Assembly: GCA_021018815.1 (NCBI GenBank)
Contig: JAITYX010000012.1
Location: 5,443,001 to 5,507,000 of the forward strand
Origin: Talinum fruticosum
Taxonomy: Eukaryota; Streptophyta; Magnoliopsida; Caryophyllales; Talinaceae
DNA length: 64,000 nt
Direction: 5' to 3'
This document shows positions 21,640-33,345 of this stretch, in pieces. The notes beneath the pieces were generated by a model. It saw only the letters and a program-made list of their open reading frames with translations, ran no database searches and had not been told where the DNA came from. Numbering within the stretch: position 1 is the first letter of the stretch; each line of letters begins with the position of its first letter. Made by a program: the position numbers and the translations under genes.

Positions 21640-23740
21640 ATGTCCGGAAGAAAAGCTCATCCTCGCTGGAAGAACTAAAGCAGAGAGTCTTACTCAAGAC
21701 TCTTTCCTTGAACGAGAATGGCGTCCTTAAAGGGAATGGAATCCAAGTGACCTTTTAGTTGAGGTTGAAAACCATGTTTCCTCGCTGGTGATTTCCTCTT
21801 CGGTAAGCTAGTTAGCTAAAACTTCTTCATTTGCTCATTTAGATTAACTCTTTTTTTTTTTAACCAATATCTTGTTGGATTTTGCCTTGCGAAAGGCTTG
21901 ATTCGAAGTAGTGCAGCCATCCCGAAATTCATGGAGACATGCGGGAGGATGAATTTCCCTCTTGAGAATATCATGTACAATGCCTGGTTCGGACCTCTTT
22001 ACACCGCTCTATACCATCTTACCGATAGGAGGGAGAGGGATCCCATTAGAGCCATTAGCGAGCGCTTTTAGGATACTACCGATACGTTCTATGTTCCATT
22101 TGGTGAAATGACAATAACTCCTTTTGATTATGCTGTTTTATCGGGTTTGGGCTCTTCAGAGAACCTTTAGCCTATGACCAAAATTTATGCAAAAATCGTG
22201 AATACCTCCGTCACCTCTTTGGCCCTATAGCCGAAAAATTTTCATATAATAATCACTTTAAGTATACCGTTCTTTTTGAGACTTTTGAGGATGTTGTTTT
22301 CCAGCCTCAACATTCTCCTCAACAACAAATCGAGATCATGCTTACTCTTCTCTTGAGTACAATCCTCTTTTTCAACCAGATCGCCAAGGTTCATGTTCAC
22401 TATTCGGTGAACTTAATGGACCTAGATAAAATAAAGGAGCTTAATTGGGGTGCTCCCGCATATACTTGCCTTATTAGGGGCCCCGTGCTGGTGTGCAACA
22501 CACAAAATCGGAGCCGGACTCCACCAATTATCGCCCCTTGAATGGCTTACTGAACATCATTGAGGTATGTTCAATTTCTCTTTTCTCAATACTTTTACTT
22601 TTTATCTTATGTGGATAAAAACCTTACTTGATTTGTCGAAATGCGATCGTGGTTGTACGAATGTTTTCAACATCTTTCTCCTAGCTTAATAAGTCAGCAT
22701 GCATTTCCCACCTCCGTGTCATGGGCCAAAGTCTATCTTCAACGTTCAAAGATTCATGGAATAGAGTGTTTAAGGTCAGGCCTCAATTGTGTGGACTCAG
22801 TATGCTCCTTCTCTTCTCAAAACTCGCTCTAAAATGTGGTTAGGAGAACCTTTGACCTCATTTTTAGCTCTCCGACCTTGCCCACGGCCTGTACCACTCG
22901 CCTATGGACTGCCTGTGGTGACTCAAGCCTTGAATATTTAATGTTTTCATCTGTTTTCCTGTTGCTCTTTATCCTTGCTAGCTTATTCCTTAATAATTCT
23001 TATATGTAGGCCAATTTCTATCCTTAGGCCCAACTTCAACTCCCTCAAAGTGTCATTGTGGCACGGGAATTAAGCGAAATACGAATCTTGTTTGAAGGTC
23101 CTTTATGGTTTTGTTGATATCTTAGGGAGAGGGTCACTCCTCAAATCCGAGTCAATATGTGGCCTCCGTTTGTTCCGGCCGATCCACCTCCGACCATATT
23201 ATACTTTCGTTCTCTCCTCTCGGATGAGCAAACGGCGGCTATGGTATAGTATCCTTTTACCTCATTCTTAAATTTGAACACATCTTACGCCCATCATGTT
23301 GCACGTATTATGATCCAATTGGTGAGTTCTCAATTTCTTCCTTGTAACTTGAATTTCTGGCATGGAAATTAATCTTCATCTTTTTGGTAGCTCACTCTTG
23401 CTCATATCCATATCCCCAATCTTGATGTGGATGTTACTCTTCCTGGGGAATCTCCTCGTTTCATTAGAATCCCCGAAATCTCGGAAGAGGAATATGTTGG
23501 GCATCCCTTCCTAAAAATTGGCGAGAGGGAAGAGTTATATACTCTCTTTCCTTTAGTTGTATGCTAAAAATATTTTCCCTCGGTCTTCTTATAGCGGTCC
23601 ATCCCTTGAGGCTTCTCAATCTTGGGACCAAGGAGGTAACTCGTATCAAGGTGATGAAGGTGGCCGATTTTCTACATTCTGTCTTGGATGTCATCGAAAA
23701 TTACATCTTCGATGACGACTTAAATGGTAATGCGTAGGAG
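21640..23740 (+). pseudogene. Antisense accessory ORF 1 of Tat: plant-mobile-domain protein
   Basis: The ATG at 21640 begins MSGRKAHPRWKN and soon meets a stop. The recognisable domain follows at 21900-22170: IPKFMETCGRMNFPLENI, then NAWFGPLYTALYHLTDRRER, then VPFGEMTITPFDYAVLSG. After frameshifts, 22338-22541 gives AKVHVHYSVNLMDLDKIKEL, then NWGAPAYTCLIRG. These are the hallmark blocks of the plant mobile domain (aminotransferase-like family, from memory Pfam PF10536). It is a protein of unknown function that host genes and retroelements share. A later segment at about 23160-23250 reads MWPPFVPADPPPTILYFRSL. The frame runs opposite to the element's pol, and such antisense ORFs between pol and 3' LTR have been described for Tat-related elements. 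Dead copy. Confidence 0.7.
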
Positions 23741-24285
23741 AATCCTTGCCACTTCCATTGCTTTCTAATCAATGAATCCTTATAGGGTGTTTGTTTATTA
23801 ATGCACTATTTACTTTGTAATGAAGACTCTTATGCAATGGGATGAAATACGGGACTTGATTCTAAAGATGCGCTCTTTTATTTAATATGATGCACAAGAC
23901 TTAGGAAAAAAGTTACAAAGACAAAAAAATACACTAGCCCCCACTCCCTCTAAAAGAAAAAATAAAAAGGAAAAAGGAAAATCTCAAGTGCATGATCCAA
24001 AAGAATAACAAAGTATGTGCCATGGGCGAGAGGAAAAAATAGTCCAAGGATTGCTCGGGCTAAAAAGAACAACGAAAAACAAGCTGGGCCACACCCGAGG
24101 CTAGCGTCGGCCACTTGTAAGTCCCGGGGAAGTTGGGATTGGTCGGTGGTTGAGTTACGATAGGACTCCGAGAACTCCGGAAAAACCCCTATAATTAGGA
24201 TCGGTGTGTTGCGACGCAAAAGTCTTCATCGATCCAAATGAAAAAACATATCCTGTCTCCTTCTTACTTTCAAAACCATGAATTA
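23741..24285. other. Spacer between the two antisense ORF remnants
   Basis: AT-rich sequence with stops in all frames. Short open frames on the - strand (23950-24219) show no recognised motif. It probably belongs to the end of antisense ORF 1 and the start of antisense ORF 2. Confidence 0.4.
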
Positions 24286-25330
24286 CATGACCGAGTTAAC
24301 CCAGTGGATGCATGAGATGAGTAACATAGATAGATCTTGATTAACCAATTATAGGATGAATGTCTTATTCAAGTATTTGCCGGTAAAGATCTATTGGCCC
24401 TTCCTAAGAGCTTTTGTAGCGTCATCGGGATCCTCACTACCATGTCTTTAGGTTCGGGGATAAGGAATAGTGTCCCCTACCTGAAGAGTTCGATGCCATA
24501 CTAGGCGGCTTTAGGCGAACAAAACCGGCTATTCCCAAACCTTCGAAAAACCTTCACGAGAAATACAAATACCTATCGAAATTGAGTAATAAGAATCTAG
24601 GGTGGATTCTTATTGGGAACCAGGTGAACTTGACCAACTCGATGAAGCATTACCACAGCATGTATGCCTATGCTAATCCCATTATCTTCCGTGGGCGTAG
24701 GCTATCATCACTTGTATGATAGGTGGATTCTTGCTAGTAGGTGGCCACGAAGACTTGGCGCCAGACATCCCTACCGAATCTAGTGCAACAATTGGAGGAT
24801 TATTGTTCTCTAACTCCACTAATAGTAGCTGAAACAATAATTGGCTTAGATCGAGTTGAAGCTAATCCCGAGCGGAATTTCGTGGGAGCCCTTTATTATT
24901 GAAGGTAAGCACAAAAAACGAATGAAAGCAAGCCGGCGTGGACCGGTCGGCGGCGTCGACCTTAAGGCAGTGTGTCCGGCGCCATCGAGGTTGGTGACCA
25001 GAAAAGGTCTTTCGTTTTCCCCCTTCGACACCTCCGGTTTGCGCCTAAAAGACTATAACTTTCTTTTCCGCCTTTTTGTCGCTATTTATTATTTTTCGAT
25101 TTTACTTGTCTTAGGTTTAAAAGATTTCAGCTTTGATTGTGCAGGACACTAAAATTTGATTTTGCATCTCGTGACATGCAGATCTGGTTGATGGAACATG
25201 TTTAGTTTATTGATGCTCCTTCAAAGTTGGATACATACCTAGTGACTAACTTGTGCCAGTGAAAACCAAAACCGGTGGTAGCTGTTCACCTACCATCTTG
25301 GTGGGAGGAATACCTTAGAAATTACAAGCA
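24286..25330 (+). pseudogene. Antisense accessory ORF 2 of Tat, uncharacterised
   Basis: Same strand as the plant-mobile-domain remnant. Starting with MTELTQWMHEMSNID near 24283, the pieces include PEEFDAILGGFRRTKPAIPK (about 24480-24540), HEKYKYLSKLSNKNLGWILI, then GNQVNLTNSMKHYHSM, and AETIIGLDRVEANPERNF (24830-24883). The order (a helical N-part, an EEFDAILG block, then AETIIGLDR) recalls the uncharacterised ORFs found next to Tat elements (DUF7745/DUF1985-like, from memory). The IWLMEH fragment at about 25182 continues it. Stops and frameshifts are frequent. It may be the second exon or second half of ORF 1 rather than a separate gene. Confidence 0.45.
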
Positions 25331-26244
25331 ACGATATGCTATGGTATGTTAAACACTAGAAGTCTGTCCCAGTTCAAAACACATAACTCACGAGCACCCG
25401 TACATACGTCTACCAGGCCTACAGGAGAGCACGTATTACTTCCCTAGCCGTGTGGTGCGAAAATGGGTAGAGAACAAGTAATACCACTATTGGATTGTAT
25501 CCGGCCCATTACCTTTGACTTTTTCAAAGGCATAGTAACTCTAAAGGGACTAGGTCGTGGCCGACATACTGGAGAGGTCCGCCGAGACTGCCGACTCCTG
25601 CGGACTTGCCGACACCTGAAGGCAAACCTAACAATGCTATTTGTCCCTATTATTTAGAGTGGATAATAGAAGTAGATCACAAACGACGAAGGCACCGAGA
25701 CTCGGAGAGATAGATTCGAAGACGTTGTCCCTGCTGCGCCCCTTTGCAAATTTGTGAAATTGAGACCAAAGAACTTGAAGAAAAGAGGGCCCGCTGTAAT
25801 TCAAGAACCGAAAGAGCGCACCCCAGGATGAAGAAGCTTAGTATAGGGATCCTAAGGGAAAGAAAGTAAACATAGACTAGGGCTTACATTCTTAGAATAA
25901 CGTAGAAAGGAGGATTAGTTTTACCTCTTTGGAACAAGTGTTTATTTTTATTTACAAGTAGTATGCTTGCAATTATTTTCCTTTAGCTATGTATTTAGGT
26001 AAGTAGTAGGCTTACCTTTTATTAAATATAAGTGAGTGTTATGCTATACTGTAATATTTCTATTGCTCACTTAGAGTTAAAAACAAATAGATTAATTGGA
26101 TTGCCTAATTGGACCACCCAGCCAATAAACGAACAGTATAATTGAAGGAAAAGTCAGAATAAGAGGAATAACCATGGCCCGCCCAGCCCACCGTTGGGGT
26201 GTTGGTGTTTGCTCAACCTGGTTGGGCTTGGCTTGACTTACTAC
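25331..26244. other. Spacer between antisense ORF 2 and the Tat integrase end
   Basis: No recognisable coding segment on either strand. Charged fragments on + (about 25680-25880) could be the decayed C-terminus of antisense ORF 2. AT-rich from 25920 on. Confidence 0.4.
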
Positions 26245-27352
26245 CTAGAGGTATGCTAGGCGTAATACTTCTTTAACCGATCTAAATTGGTATACTTGAA
26301 AATCTCTTCTCCGTCCAAATCGATTAATTTGACCGCTCTGCGGGTAAAATCGACCAAGTATAAACGGACCTTTCCAGTTTGGTTCTCTTATCTTCTTAAG
26401 GACCAAATCCCCAATTTGCGAATTTCGAGGCTTAACCTTTTTATTAAATTCTCTAGATATGCCAGCCTGATATATTTGCACATTATGTAAGGCATTGAGG
26501 CACCTCTCATCCAATAATATTAATTCCTTATAATGTGCTTTGGCCTATTCTACTTTCGGGATTTGGCTCTCAAGCAATTATCCTTAACAAGGGAATGACA
26601 ATTTCAATTGGAAGGACTGCTTCCATGCCATAAACTAAAGAATAAGGTGTTGTTCCCGTAGAGGTTCGAATGGAAGTTCTATATCCTCACAATGCAAAAG
26701 GAAATTCATCGGGCCAATCCTTATAGGTAACTCGCCATGTTCTCCACTATTTTTCGAATATTTTTGTTAGCTGCCTCAACGGCTCCATTCATCCGAGATC
26801 AATATGGAAAAGATTTGTGATGCTGGATTTTATACTTATCCAACAAATCCGCTACATCCTTCTTAAAATGTCAATCATGATCACTTATTAACTCGTAAGG
26901 CACCCCATAACGATAAATAATATTCTAGGTGATGAATTTGGCTACTGTTTTGACGTCAAAGTTGCATAGGAAGCTGCCTCTACCCATTTGGTGAAGTAGT
27001 CGATTGCTACAAAGACAAATTCATGACCACCCGTTCCTTTAGGAGTCACCTTGCCAATAATGTCTATTCCCCAAATTGAAAATGGCCAAGGTGAAGATCA
27101 TGTTGTAAGAAATAACGTTGGTTGGCGTTGTAAATTTGCATACACCCGATATTTATGGCATCTTCATATAAAGTCATAATAGTCTAACGCCATGGTTGAC
27201 CAGTAATAACCAAGCCTCTTAACCTTTTGGATCAACATACTACCATTCAAATGAGGTCCACACTCCCCACCATGAATCTCCTCCATGATGCACTTTGCTT
27301 CATGTTGATTGACACAAAGTAAGTTAATCCTAGAATTAGTTTTCTTGAACAT
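26245..27352 (-). pseudogene. Tat integrase, element B
   Basis: Integrase of the minus-strand Tat element. From high to low coordinates: the zinc-binding part with NQHEAKCIMEEIHGGECGPH, then NGSMLIQKVKRLGYYW (27164-27352); the core with its HELISDH-like segment (about 26870-26900) and the AANKNI-type block near 26760; and the C-terminal part MDERCLNALHNVQIYQAGIS, then NKKVKPRNSQIGDLVLKKIR, then NWKGPF (26245-26514). The frame ends with KYTNLDRLKKYYA near 26260-26295, the usual Tat pol terminus. The stretch between LVLKKIREP and NWKGPF lacks the GKFRP segment seen at 56890-57090. The core is shattered by stops. Confidence 0.85.
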
Positions 27353-28600
27353 TTGCCCCTAATCGATGAAGAATTGGGCGGCCAACATCCCGATGGCTCT
27401 TTGGGCTCTAGGTGTGGAGTCCAAGGGATACTCTCGCTTATCGAAATATTTATAAATATCATGATACCAACTGGTATGGTCAGTATTAGACACTTCTAGT
27501 GCGTAGATTTGTGCAGGATGAATCCATCACTTAATATGAATGGGCATTGAGTGAACGCCGGTAGGATATTGATCATGGATGCTAACTTAGCTAATGCATC
27601 TGCAAATTGATTATCATCCCTAGGAAGGTAAGTGAAAGAGATGTTCTCGAAGTGTTTAGATAATTTTGTCAAGTATGCTTGGTAGGGTGTCAAAGCTTCA
27701 CTACGTGTCTTCCACTTTTGCGAAATCTAGTTGATGATCAAACTAAAATCACCGAAAGCCTTGATATTCTTAAACCCGATCTCTGTTGCAGCCTCAAGTC
27801 CCATGACACAAGCCTCATACTCTGCAACATTATTAGTAACATCGAAGTCTAGTTTGACTTAAATGGGAGTATGTGCTCCCTCCGGTGAGACTAAAAGAAT
27901 TCCTACTCTAAAGCCCTTCGATTGGAAGCGCCATCAAAGTACATTGGCCAAATGTTCACCTCAACTTGTAAAATATCCTCGTCTAGAAAGTCAAGGTGTT
28001 CGGGTTGTGATTCAGGCACACGTAGATCAACTAAGAATTCTAACACTACTCTTCCTTTGATCGCTTTTGAGAGACAAACTTGAGTTCGAATTTTAATAGC
28101 ATGACAGCTTTATCGTGCTACCTTACTGGTGATAGTCGGTTGCTCAAGTATGTACTTAATAGGATCCATAGGTGCTACTACATGTACCGTATGGGCTAAC
28201 ATATAATGTCTAGCTTCTTGGTAGCCCGGACTAATGCCAATGATGTCGTCTCTAATGGCATGTATCTAGTATCGTAGTCCAAGAACTTCTTGCTTAGATA
28301 GTAGATCGCGCGTTCTTCTTTCCCGTCTTGTTGAGCTAGCAGGGCTCCTATAGTTATTTCTGTTGTGGTGAGATATAGAAGTAAAGGTTTCCTTCGTTAG
28401 GGTGGAACTAACACTCGGAGGATTAGCCAGGTATTCCTTAATCTTCTCAAATGCTTGTTTGCACTCGGGTATCCCAAATGGGCTCGAGATCCTTTCTTTA
28501 ATTTCTTGAAAATAGGTTCACGGACCATAGTCGGTTTCATATGAAATGATACATATATCGTAAACGTCCTAGGAAACCCCTTATCTCTTTTTCTCGTTCT
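27353..28600 (-). pseudogene. Tat RT tail, RNase H and second (archaeal-type) RNase H, element B
   Basis: From high to low coordinates: the RT tail/connection (about 28340-28600); RNase H with an AIYYLSKKFLDY-type segment (28230-28330) and a MDPIKYI-type segment near 28165; then the additional RNase H typical of Tat, ending with APYQAYLTKLSKHFENISF-like residues and LPRDDNQFADALAKLASMIN (27496-27693). The doubled RNase H is the diagnostic trait of the Tat lineage. At about 28600 the sequence jumps to the protease-RT linker. By comparison with element C, about 0.9 kb of RT, including the YVDD active site, is deleted. Confidence 0.85.
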
Positions 28601-29290
28601 TTAGGAATTTTTTATCTTCCATAGCTTTTATTAATTCTTTAGAAATTTCTTGTTCATCATTAGCGGAAAAACAATTAATAGTAAACGGAGGAAAGGAGTA
28701 AGCGAAAGGTTCACTTTATTGAATGAAGTAACAAGTACATTAGACTCAAAAACGAATTAAAAATGATAGAATTAGGAAAAGAACTAGAAACAACGGAAGG
28801 AGAAGTACAAGCCCTAGTGCTAGACTAAGAAAGAGGATGCGCTCCTAGGCTAACAGGAAATTCCTCGCACTCCTCAGCATCAATCCAAGTAACATGCTTG
28901 GACACTTCAATATCTACGTCGGTGATGAACCCGGACGGATCGAACTGTGGGTACGACATAGCTCGTGACAGATGCGAGACCGAGTTCTTTTCTAAATTAC
29001 CTTCTTGTTCGAACAAGAGACCGAAAAGGTTTTTTCCAGCAAGATTGGTCAAGTCCGGTGTAGATCTGTCCATTTCTAAGGAGGTAAGGTGCCTCCTTTT
29101 CCGGAATATATCAATCACAAAAATCTCCGGACCAGTGTACTAGGATGCCTTTTTCCTTGATGTAATAGGGCTTAGGAAAACCATAATAAGGGAAGTGGTC
29201 TCCTTCTCTTAAAAACATCCCATTTAGAGTATAGGGAAAGGGCTTAATAGAGTGGACTGTGTGTGGTGCGATCCTCTTTGTTTGAATTTC
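28601..29290 (-). pseudogene. Tat protease-RT linker, element B
   Basis: This spacer of pol has no known catalytic role. It reads IFRKRRHLTSLEMDRSTPDL, then TNLAGKNLFGLLFEQEGNLE, on the - strand (28825-29118). The same order occurs in M (+, up to 13607), C (-, 38366-38882) and O (+, 60230-60480), so it is a conserved piece of this Tat family. The 28601-28615 stretch looks like filler at the RT deletion joint. Confidence 0.75.
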
Positions 29291-29990
29291 CCACTTGGCT
29301 TGGGCTATCTCCTTAGCAATAAGTTGTAGTTGTTAGTGGGTTCAAAGGGATGAAAAATAGGGTGGTATGCCCTTCGGCTGCAAGCAAGACTTGGAAAATA
29401 CCATTTCTTCCTAAGCATCGAATGGACACTAGGGTTGCCATAAGGATTAAAGGTAAAAGGTGCTTCATCCCTTTCTAAGGCATCAATTGTTTCAAATCCA
29501 TACAATTCTTCATCATTGGCATCATGCTCAATCTCCACTACAAACTCCTTGGAATTGATAGTAGCACAGCGATTATCCCCATTGACGATTATGACTTGAC
29601 CTTTAATGATCATCTTGACTTTATGATGTAGTGTAAAGGGTACTACTCGATGATCATGCAACCAAAGGCGTCCTAGAAGTAGATTAAAAGTAGCTGGGAT
29701 ACCTAAGACTTTGAATTTGATATTCCTCTCCACTGGTCCTATATTGATTGGTAAGGTCACTGTTCCCAAGACTGTTCTTCTAGAATTATCATAAGTCGAA
29801 AGATGGACCATCTGTTTAGAGAATCGGTGCTCCCTAATTCCTAACCTTCTAGTATTTCTCTAGGGACATACATTTATTGCTGATCCATTGTCTACCAAGG
29901 TTAAGGAAACAAACTTGTTGATGCAAGTCTAAAAAGGCAGGATCCTTATTTGATCTTTCTTTTTTAATATCCTCTCCTCTTTGTTGGGGT
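29291..29990 (-). pseudogene. Tat aspartic protease, element B
   Basis: A single open frame at 29305-29811 (168 codons) starts MVHLSTYDNSRRTVLGTVTL and continues with FKVLGIPATFNLLLGRLWLH, then HKVKMIIKGQVIIVNGDN. This is the flap and C-terminal half of the Tat protease. The active-site LTLVDNGSA lies just upstream on the - strand (about 29880-29910), separated by a stop. The LLGRxWLHDHRVVP motif has Leu where most relatives have Pro. The relative openness suggests this is one of the younger copies in the window. Confidence 0.85.
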
Positions 29991-32060
29991 TGAACCCGAA
30001 ATCCTACCTTGCTGACTTGATTCTTTGTTGATTTTTCATTACAATTAAGTAAAGGGCATTTTTATGTTCAATACCTTCTTATGGGAGATCCTTCTAATAA
30101 AAAGTAATGGTTCCATCCCCACCGTTAACCAATTCTACTACTTCCTCCGGCTTAGTTTCGGGAGGAACTTCGATCTTGCTAAGTGGATCGATTAAAACCT
30201 GTCTATGTTTCGGGAAGTAGATACTAATTACCGATTGAGATATCGACTTTCAATTTCTAGAGTTACTTAAGGATAGGATCTTCCTTTCTAGCTTCGAGCT
30301 CTTTTGGGGCTTCCTGAGTATATTGTGGACCCAAGGGTGCATTACGCTATCCGGATCTTGTAAGAAACCGAATTGTAGGACAAGTATCTCCCCAAAAGTC
30401 TCCTTCTTCTACGGGTGGTGTACCCCGTAAGTCGTCACTATCCTCGTCGTTGTTGTTTTGTGTTTTATAAACATCTTCTTCATCACTTACCCATAGCCCC
30501 TGGACTTTCGGATCCAACGAAGGTAAACTAAGAAGTGCTTTTGACTTGGTAACATCTTGGATACAAATAATTGGATCCCACTAACCTGGAGTTGGTTCGG
30601 TGAAAATAGCTGAACCGCCGCTAAAGGGGTTTTTATTATCGCTTGGTTTCCGGGCAACCTTAGGCAAGGGTAGTTGGCCATTTCGAAACATGTTTTCTAG
30701 TTTTTCTTGAATGTCCAACACTGTTCGAGTATCATGTCCTCGTGCACAATGGTATTTGCAAATTCCCTACGTCCAAATTTTAAGATTGTTTTGCGGTTTT
30801 TGATTCTACTCTAATAGGTGGCAGTTCTATCTCCCCTCTTTCTAAGAGACAGTCAAGGGCCTTGGTGTAGGTAGTGTCAATAGGAGTGTAGTTAGTATAC
30901 TCGTTGAGTGCATTGACATCCGCACCTCTGGTAGCATTACCAATATTGAAGGTTTTCTTATCTTTGGAATGATAATTACCTCTATATCCAGATCACGACT
31001 TTTGTGGTCGTATTATACAACTCTTCTTCTATCAATAAACCAGCATCTCTAAGGGTTGAAAATTTCGTCATGGGTAGAAATTTGAGGTGCTTATTGTAAT
31101 TGGGCTTAAGGTTTTTCACGATGATTCGAACTTGGTCCTTCTCGGATGGTTGATCAACCATATGGGCTGCCTTTGCTCTCCATCCGGTAAGAAAATCCGT
31201 GAAACTTTCCTTCTTACCCTGCTTGATTAATTCCAAGTCTCTAAGAGTAATAGGTAAATCAGTTGTTATAGGAGTATTGATGGAGGAACTCCTTACACGA
31301 TCTCGTCCAATTTGCAATCTTGCGTGGGTCAACCGTATTGTACCACTTCATTACATCGGTGTCAAATGTCCAGGGGAAGATGATATCGTAAGTGTCTTCA
31401 AGAATGTTCTTATGAGTCATTGCTCCCTAGGAGTTGCGTACATGATGATCGGGATTCTCGAAACCTTTGAATTTGATATCGATCATGGTAAACTTCTGAG
31501 GTAGTTTACCCTTAGGGATTGAAGTCAATCCCTTATGATCAAAGTAATGATTACTAAACATAGGAATCGAGCTGAGATTTGGATTCGGCTTTAGGGGATT
31601 TGCATTTGGGACTACTTAGAGGAGACAAAACAGTGGAGGTGGCACAATCGAGGTTGTTTCCCTTCTCAAACATTCAGCTTCTTCGGCCTCTTCCCTCTTT
31701 TTTCATTCATCTTCCTCATCTCTCTTACTAGCCTGAATAGCCCTTATGATAGTTTTAAAATTCCTCGATATAGAGGATATTTGTTCTTCTTGATCATGCA
31801 ACCTGGTTTCCACCATAGCTGTATTCTCATTAAGTAGACAAAGGTTAAGATACTACTTTGGGTTAGGATCCATTTGAAGGGAACTCTTTTTTAGGTTCCG
31901 TCTTAGAACAAGGAGTAGATTGTGACGGTGTGGTATGCACGTAAGCTTGTCACATCGATATCGACCGCAGAGTAGAAAGAAACGAAAATGTGTCGAACTC
32001 CTTGGTGAGACGTTCTAATCTTTCGAGCTCGGATTCCGACGATACTCGGTTGTCATACAC
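29991..32060 (-). pseudogene. Tat gag, element B
   Basis: Gag on the - strand, read from about 32000 down. The N-terminal segment shares the CATACCACACCGTC region (31925-31940) with copy M. A charged stretch follows at 31690-31860, then the conserved core TDLPITLRDLELIKQGKKES, then FTDFLTGWRAKAAHMVDQPS, then KDQVRIIVKNLKPNYNKHLK (30982-31332). The C-terminal region to about 29991 is a degenerate linker to protease. Residues upstream (31333-31560, the MYYWFDTDV-like part) are frame-shifted. Together with M and the 62516-63115 fragment this defines the gag family. Confidence 0.8.
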
Positions 32061-33325
32061 TTCCCTATTGTGCAACCCAAAGGATGAGGTTTAGGACCAT
32101 GTGAGAGAAGATTGCTTTTAGGAGGAAGGGACTTAAGCACAAGACTCAAAGAGACTAGGGATGCTTTTTATTTGGATGCACACACAAAATGTGATGATGA
32201 TATGATGCATTGGTCATTTGAGATGATTCCGTGATTTGGCTAGTGCAAAATTGAAATGCATAGATGACTATTCCTAATGAAAAATGAACTTGATTCGGCT
32301 AAATGAGAAATGAAAATGCAAAATAGACTCACATAATTTGAAATGATGATAATCTAATAAATGTATTGACTCTTAAAGAAGAGATGCGTTCTATATGATA
32401 ATGCATTTCGCTATTTAAGATGAATTCTAAACTAGATGCAAAATGAGAAGGCATGGACCTAGCTATTAGAAGATGATTCTATTGGGCTAATGAAAATGGA
32501 CTGCACCTAATATGAGATGATTTTATTTGGCTAATGCAAATGGACTCACCTAATATGAGATGATTTTATTTGGCTAATGCAAATGAAGAATGAGAATGCG
32601 AAAGAATGAAAAGGACTAGACAATAAGAGAAGAAGACTTTCGGTAAGTTCCTTTCACAAATAGCCATTACTTAGACTACTAAAAGAGAATTTTTGAAATG
32701 ACACGAAAATGCAAACAATGGACCAACCCTAATAGGAGAGGGAATTTTGACTTCTAGCTAAATGCATATAATGGACCGACTCTAGGAATTCATTAAAGTG
32801 TTTTATTTTCACCCATGCAAGGGTCTAATTAGCACTACTCACCTATTCCTAAAGGCTCACAAATAGACGATTAAATCTAAAATACACACACTCATTCAAA
32901 CATGCATATGAAGTCTGGTGACACCTAAAAGACCAAAAGTTCTATGGTCAAAGAGTTTAAGAGTTTGGATGCATGGTGACACGTAGTCCGAGAATTTGGT
33001 CCCCTTATGGGTTGCATGGATAAGGATACCAGCTGAAGTTCTCATTGCCTCTTGGTGAACCAAAGGGTTTAGCCCAAGAGTGCGTGTCTGCAAGGGAGGA
33101 GGTACCGTATCCTTAGCCAATCAAGCCTAATTGGGCCCGCCTAAAGGAACCAGTGGGAACCTCTCTCCCGAAAGGGTGAACAGGAGGTATAATAAAGTTT
33201 TCCTAGGGTCCAAAACAGTATTTAAACTAGTTCATAGATTGCTAGCAACGGATGCCTAATGCAAACACATCGCTAAAACACACTACTTAAATTTTCAAGT
33301 TTTGCCCTCTTAATAAAACGTTTAT
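32061..33325 (-). other. 5' leader of Tat element B
   Basis: Long untranslated leader between gag and the primer-binding site, typical of Tat elements. It contains a short tandem array (32465-32588) and many GAAAATGCAAAA-type repeats. No coding frame is evident. The last part, AAAACACACTACTTAAATTTTCAAG (33274-33298 on +), recurs at 39218-39242 next to LTR L3. Confidence 0.65.
32465..32588. repeat. Tandem repeat, about 43-base unit, three copies
   Basis: Two near-identical units share ACCTAATATGAGATGATTTT and ATTTGGCTAATGCAAATG (about 32504-32546 and 32547-32588). A decayed first unit at 32465-32503 reads AGAAGATGATTCTATTGGGC. The array lies in the untranslated leader of Tat element B. Confidence 0.85.
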
Positions 33326-33342
33326 CCCTAGTGGAGTCGCCA
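33326..33342 (-). other. Primer-binding site of Tat element B
   Basis: On the - strand TGGCGACTCCACTAGGG lies three bases after the LTR end (CCTACA). It begins with TGG as needed to pair with a tRNA 3' CCA. A tRNA-Arg type primer is what I recall for Tat elements. Confidence 0.75.
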
Positions 33343-33345
33343 CTC

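Noticed and set aside
24846..25152. Overlapping + and - frames (61 and 98 codons) as independent genes
   Set aside because: The + frame only partly coincides with the decayed antisense accessory ORF and the - frame is its shadow.
32465..32588. CRISPR-like array
   Set aside because: The repeats are adjacent without spacers, in plant retrotransposon leader DNA.
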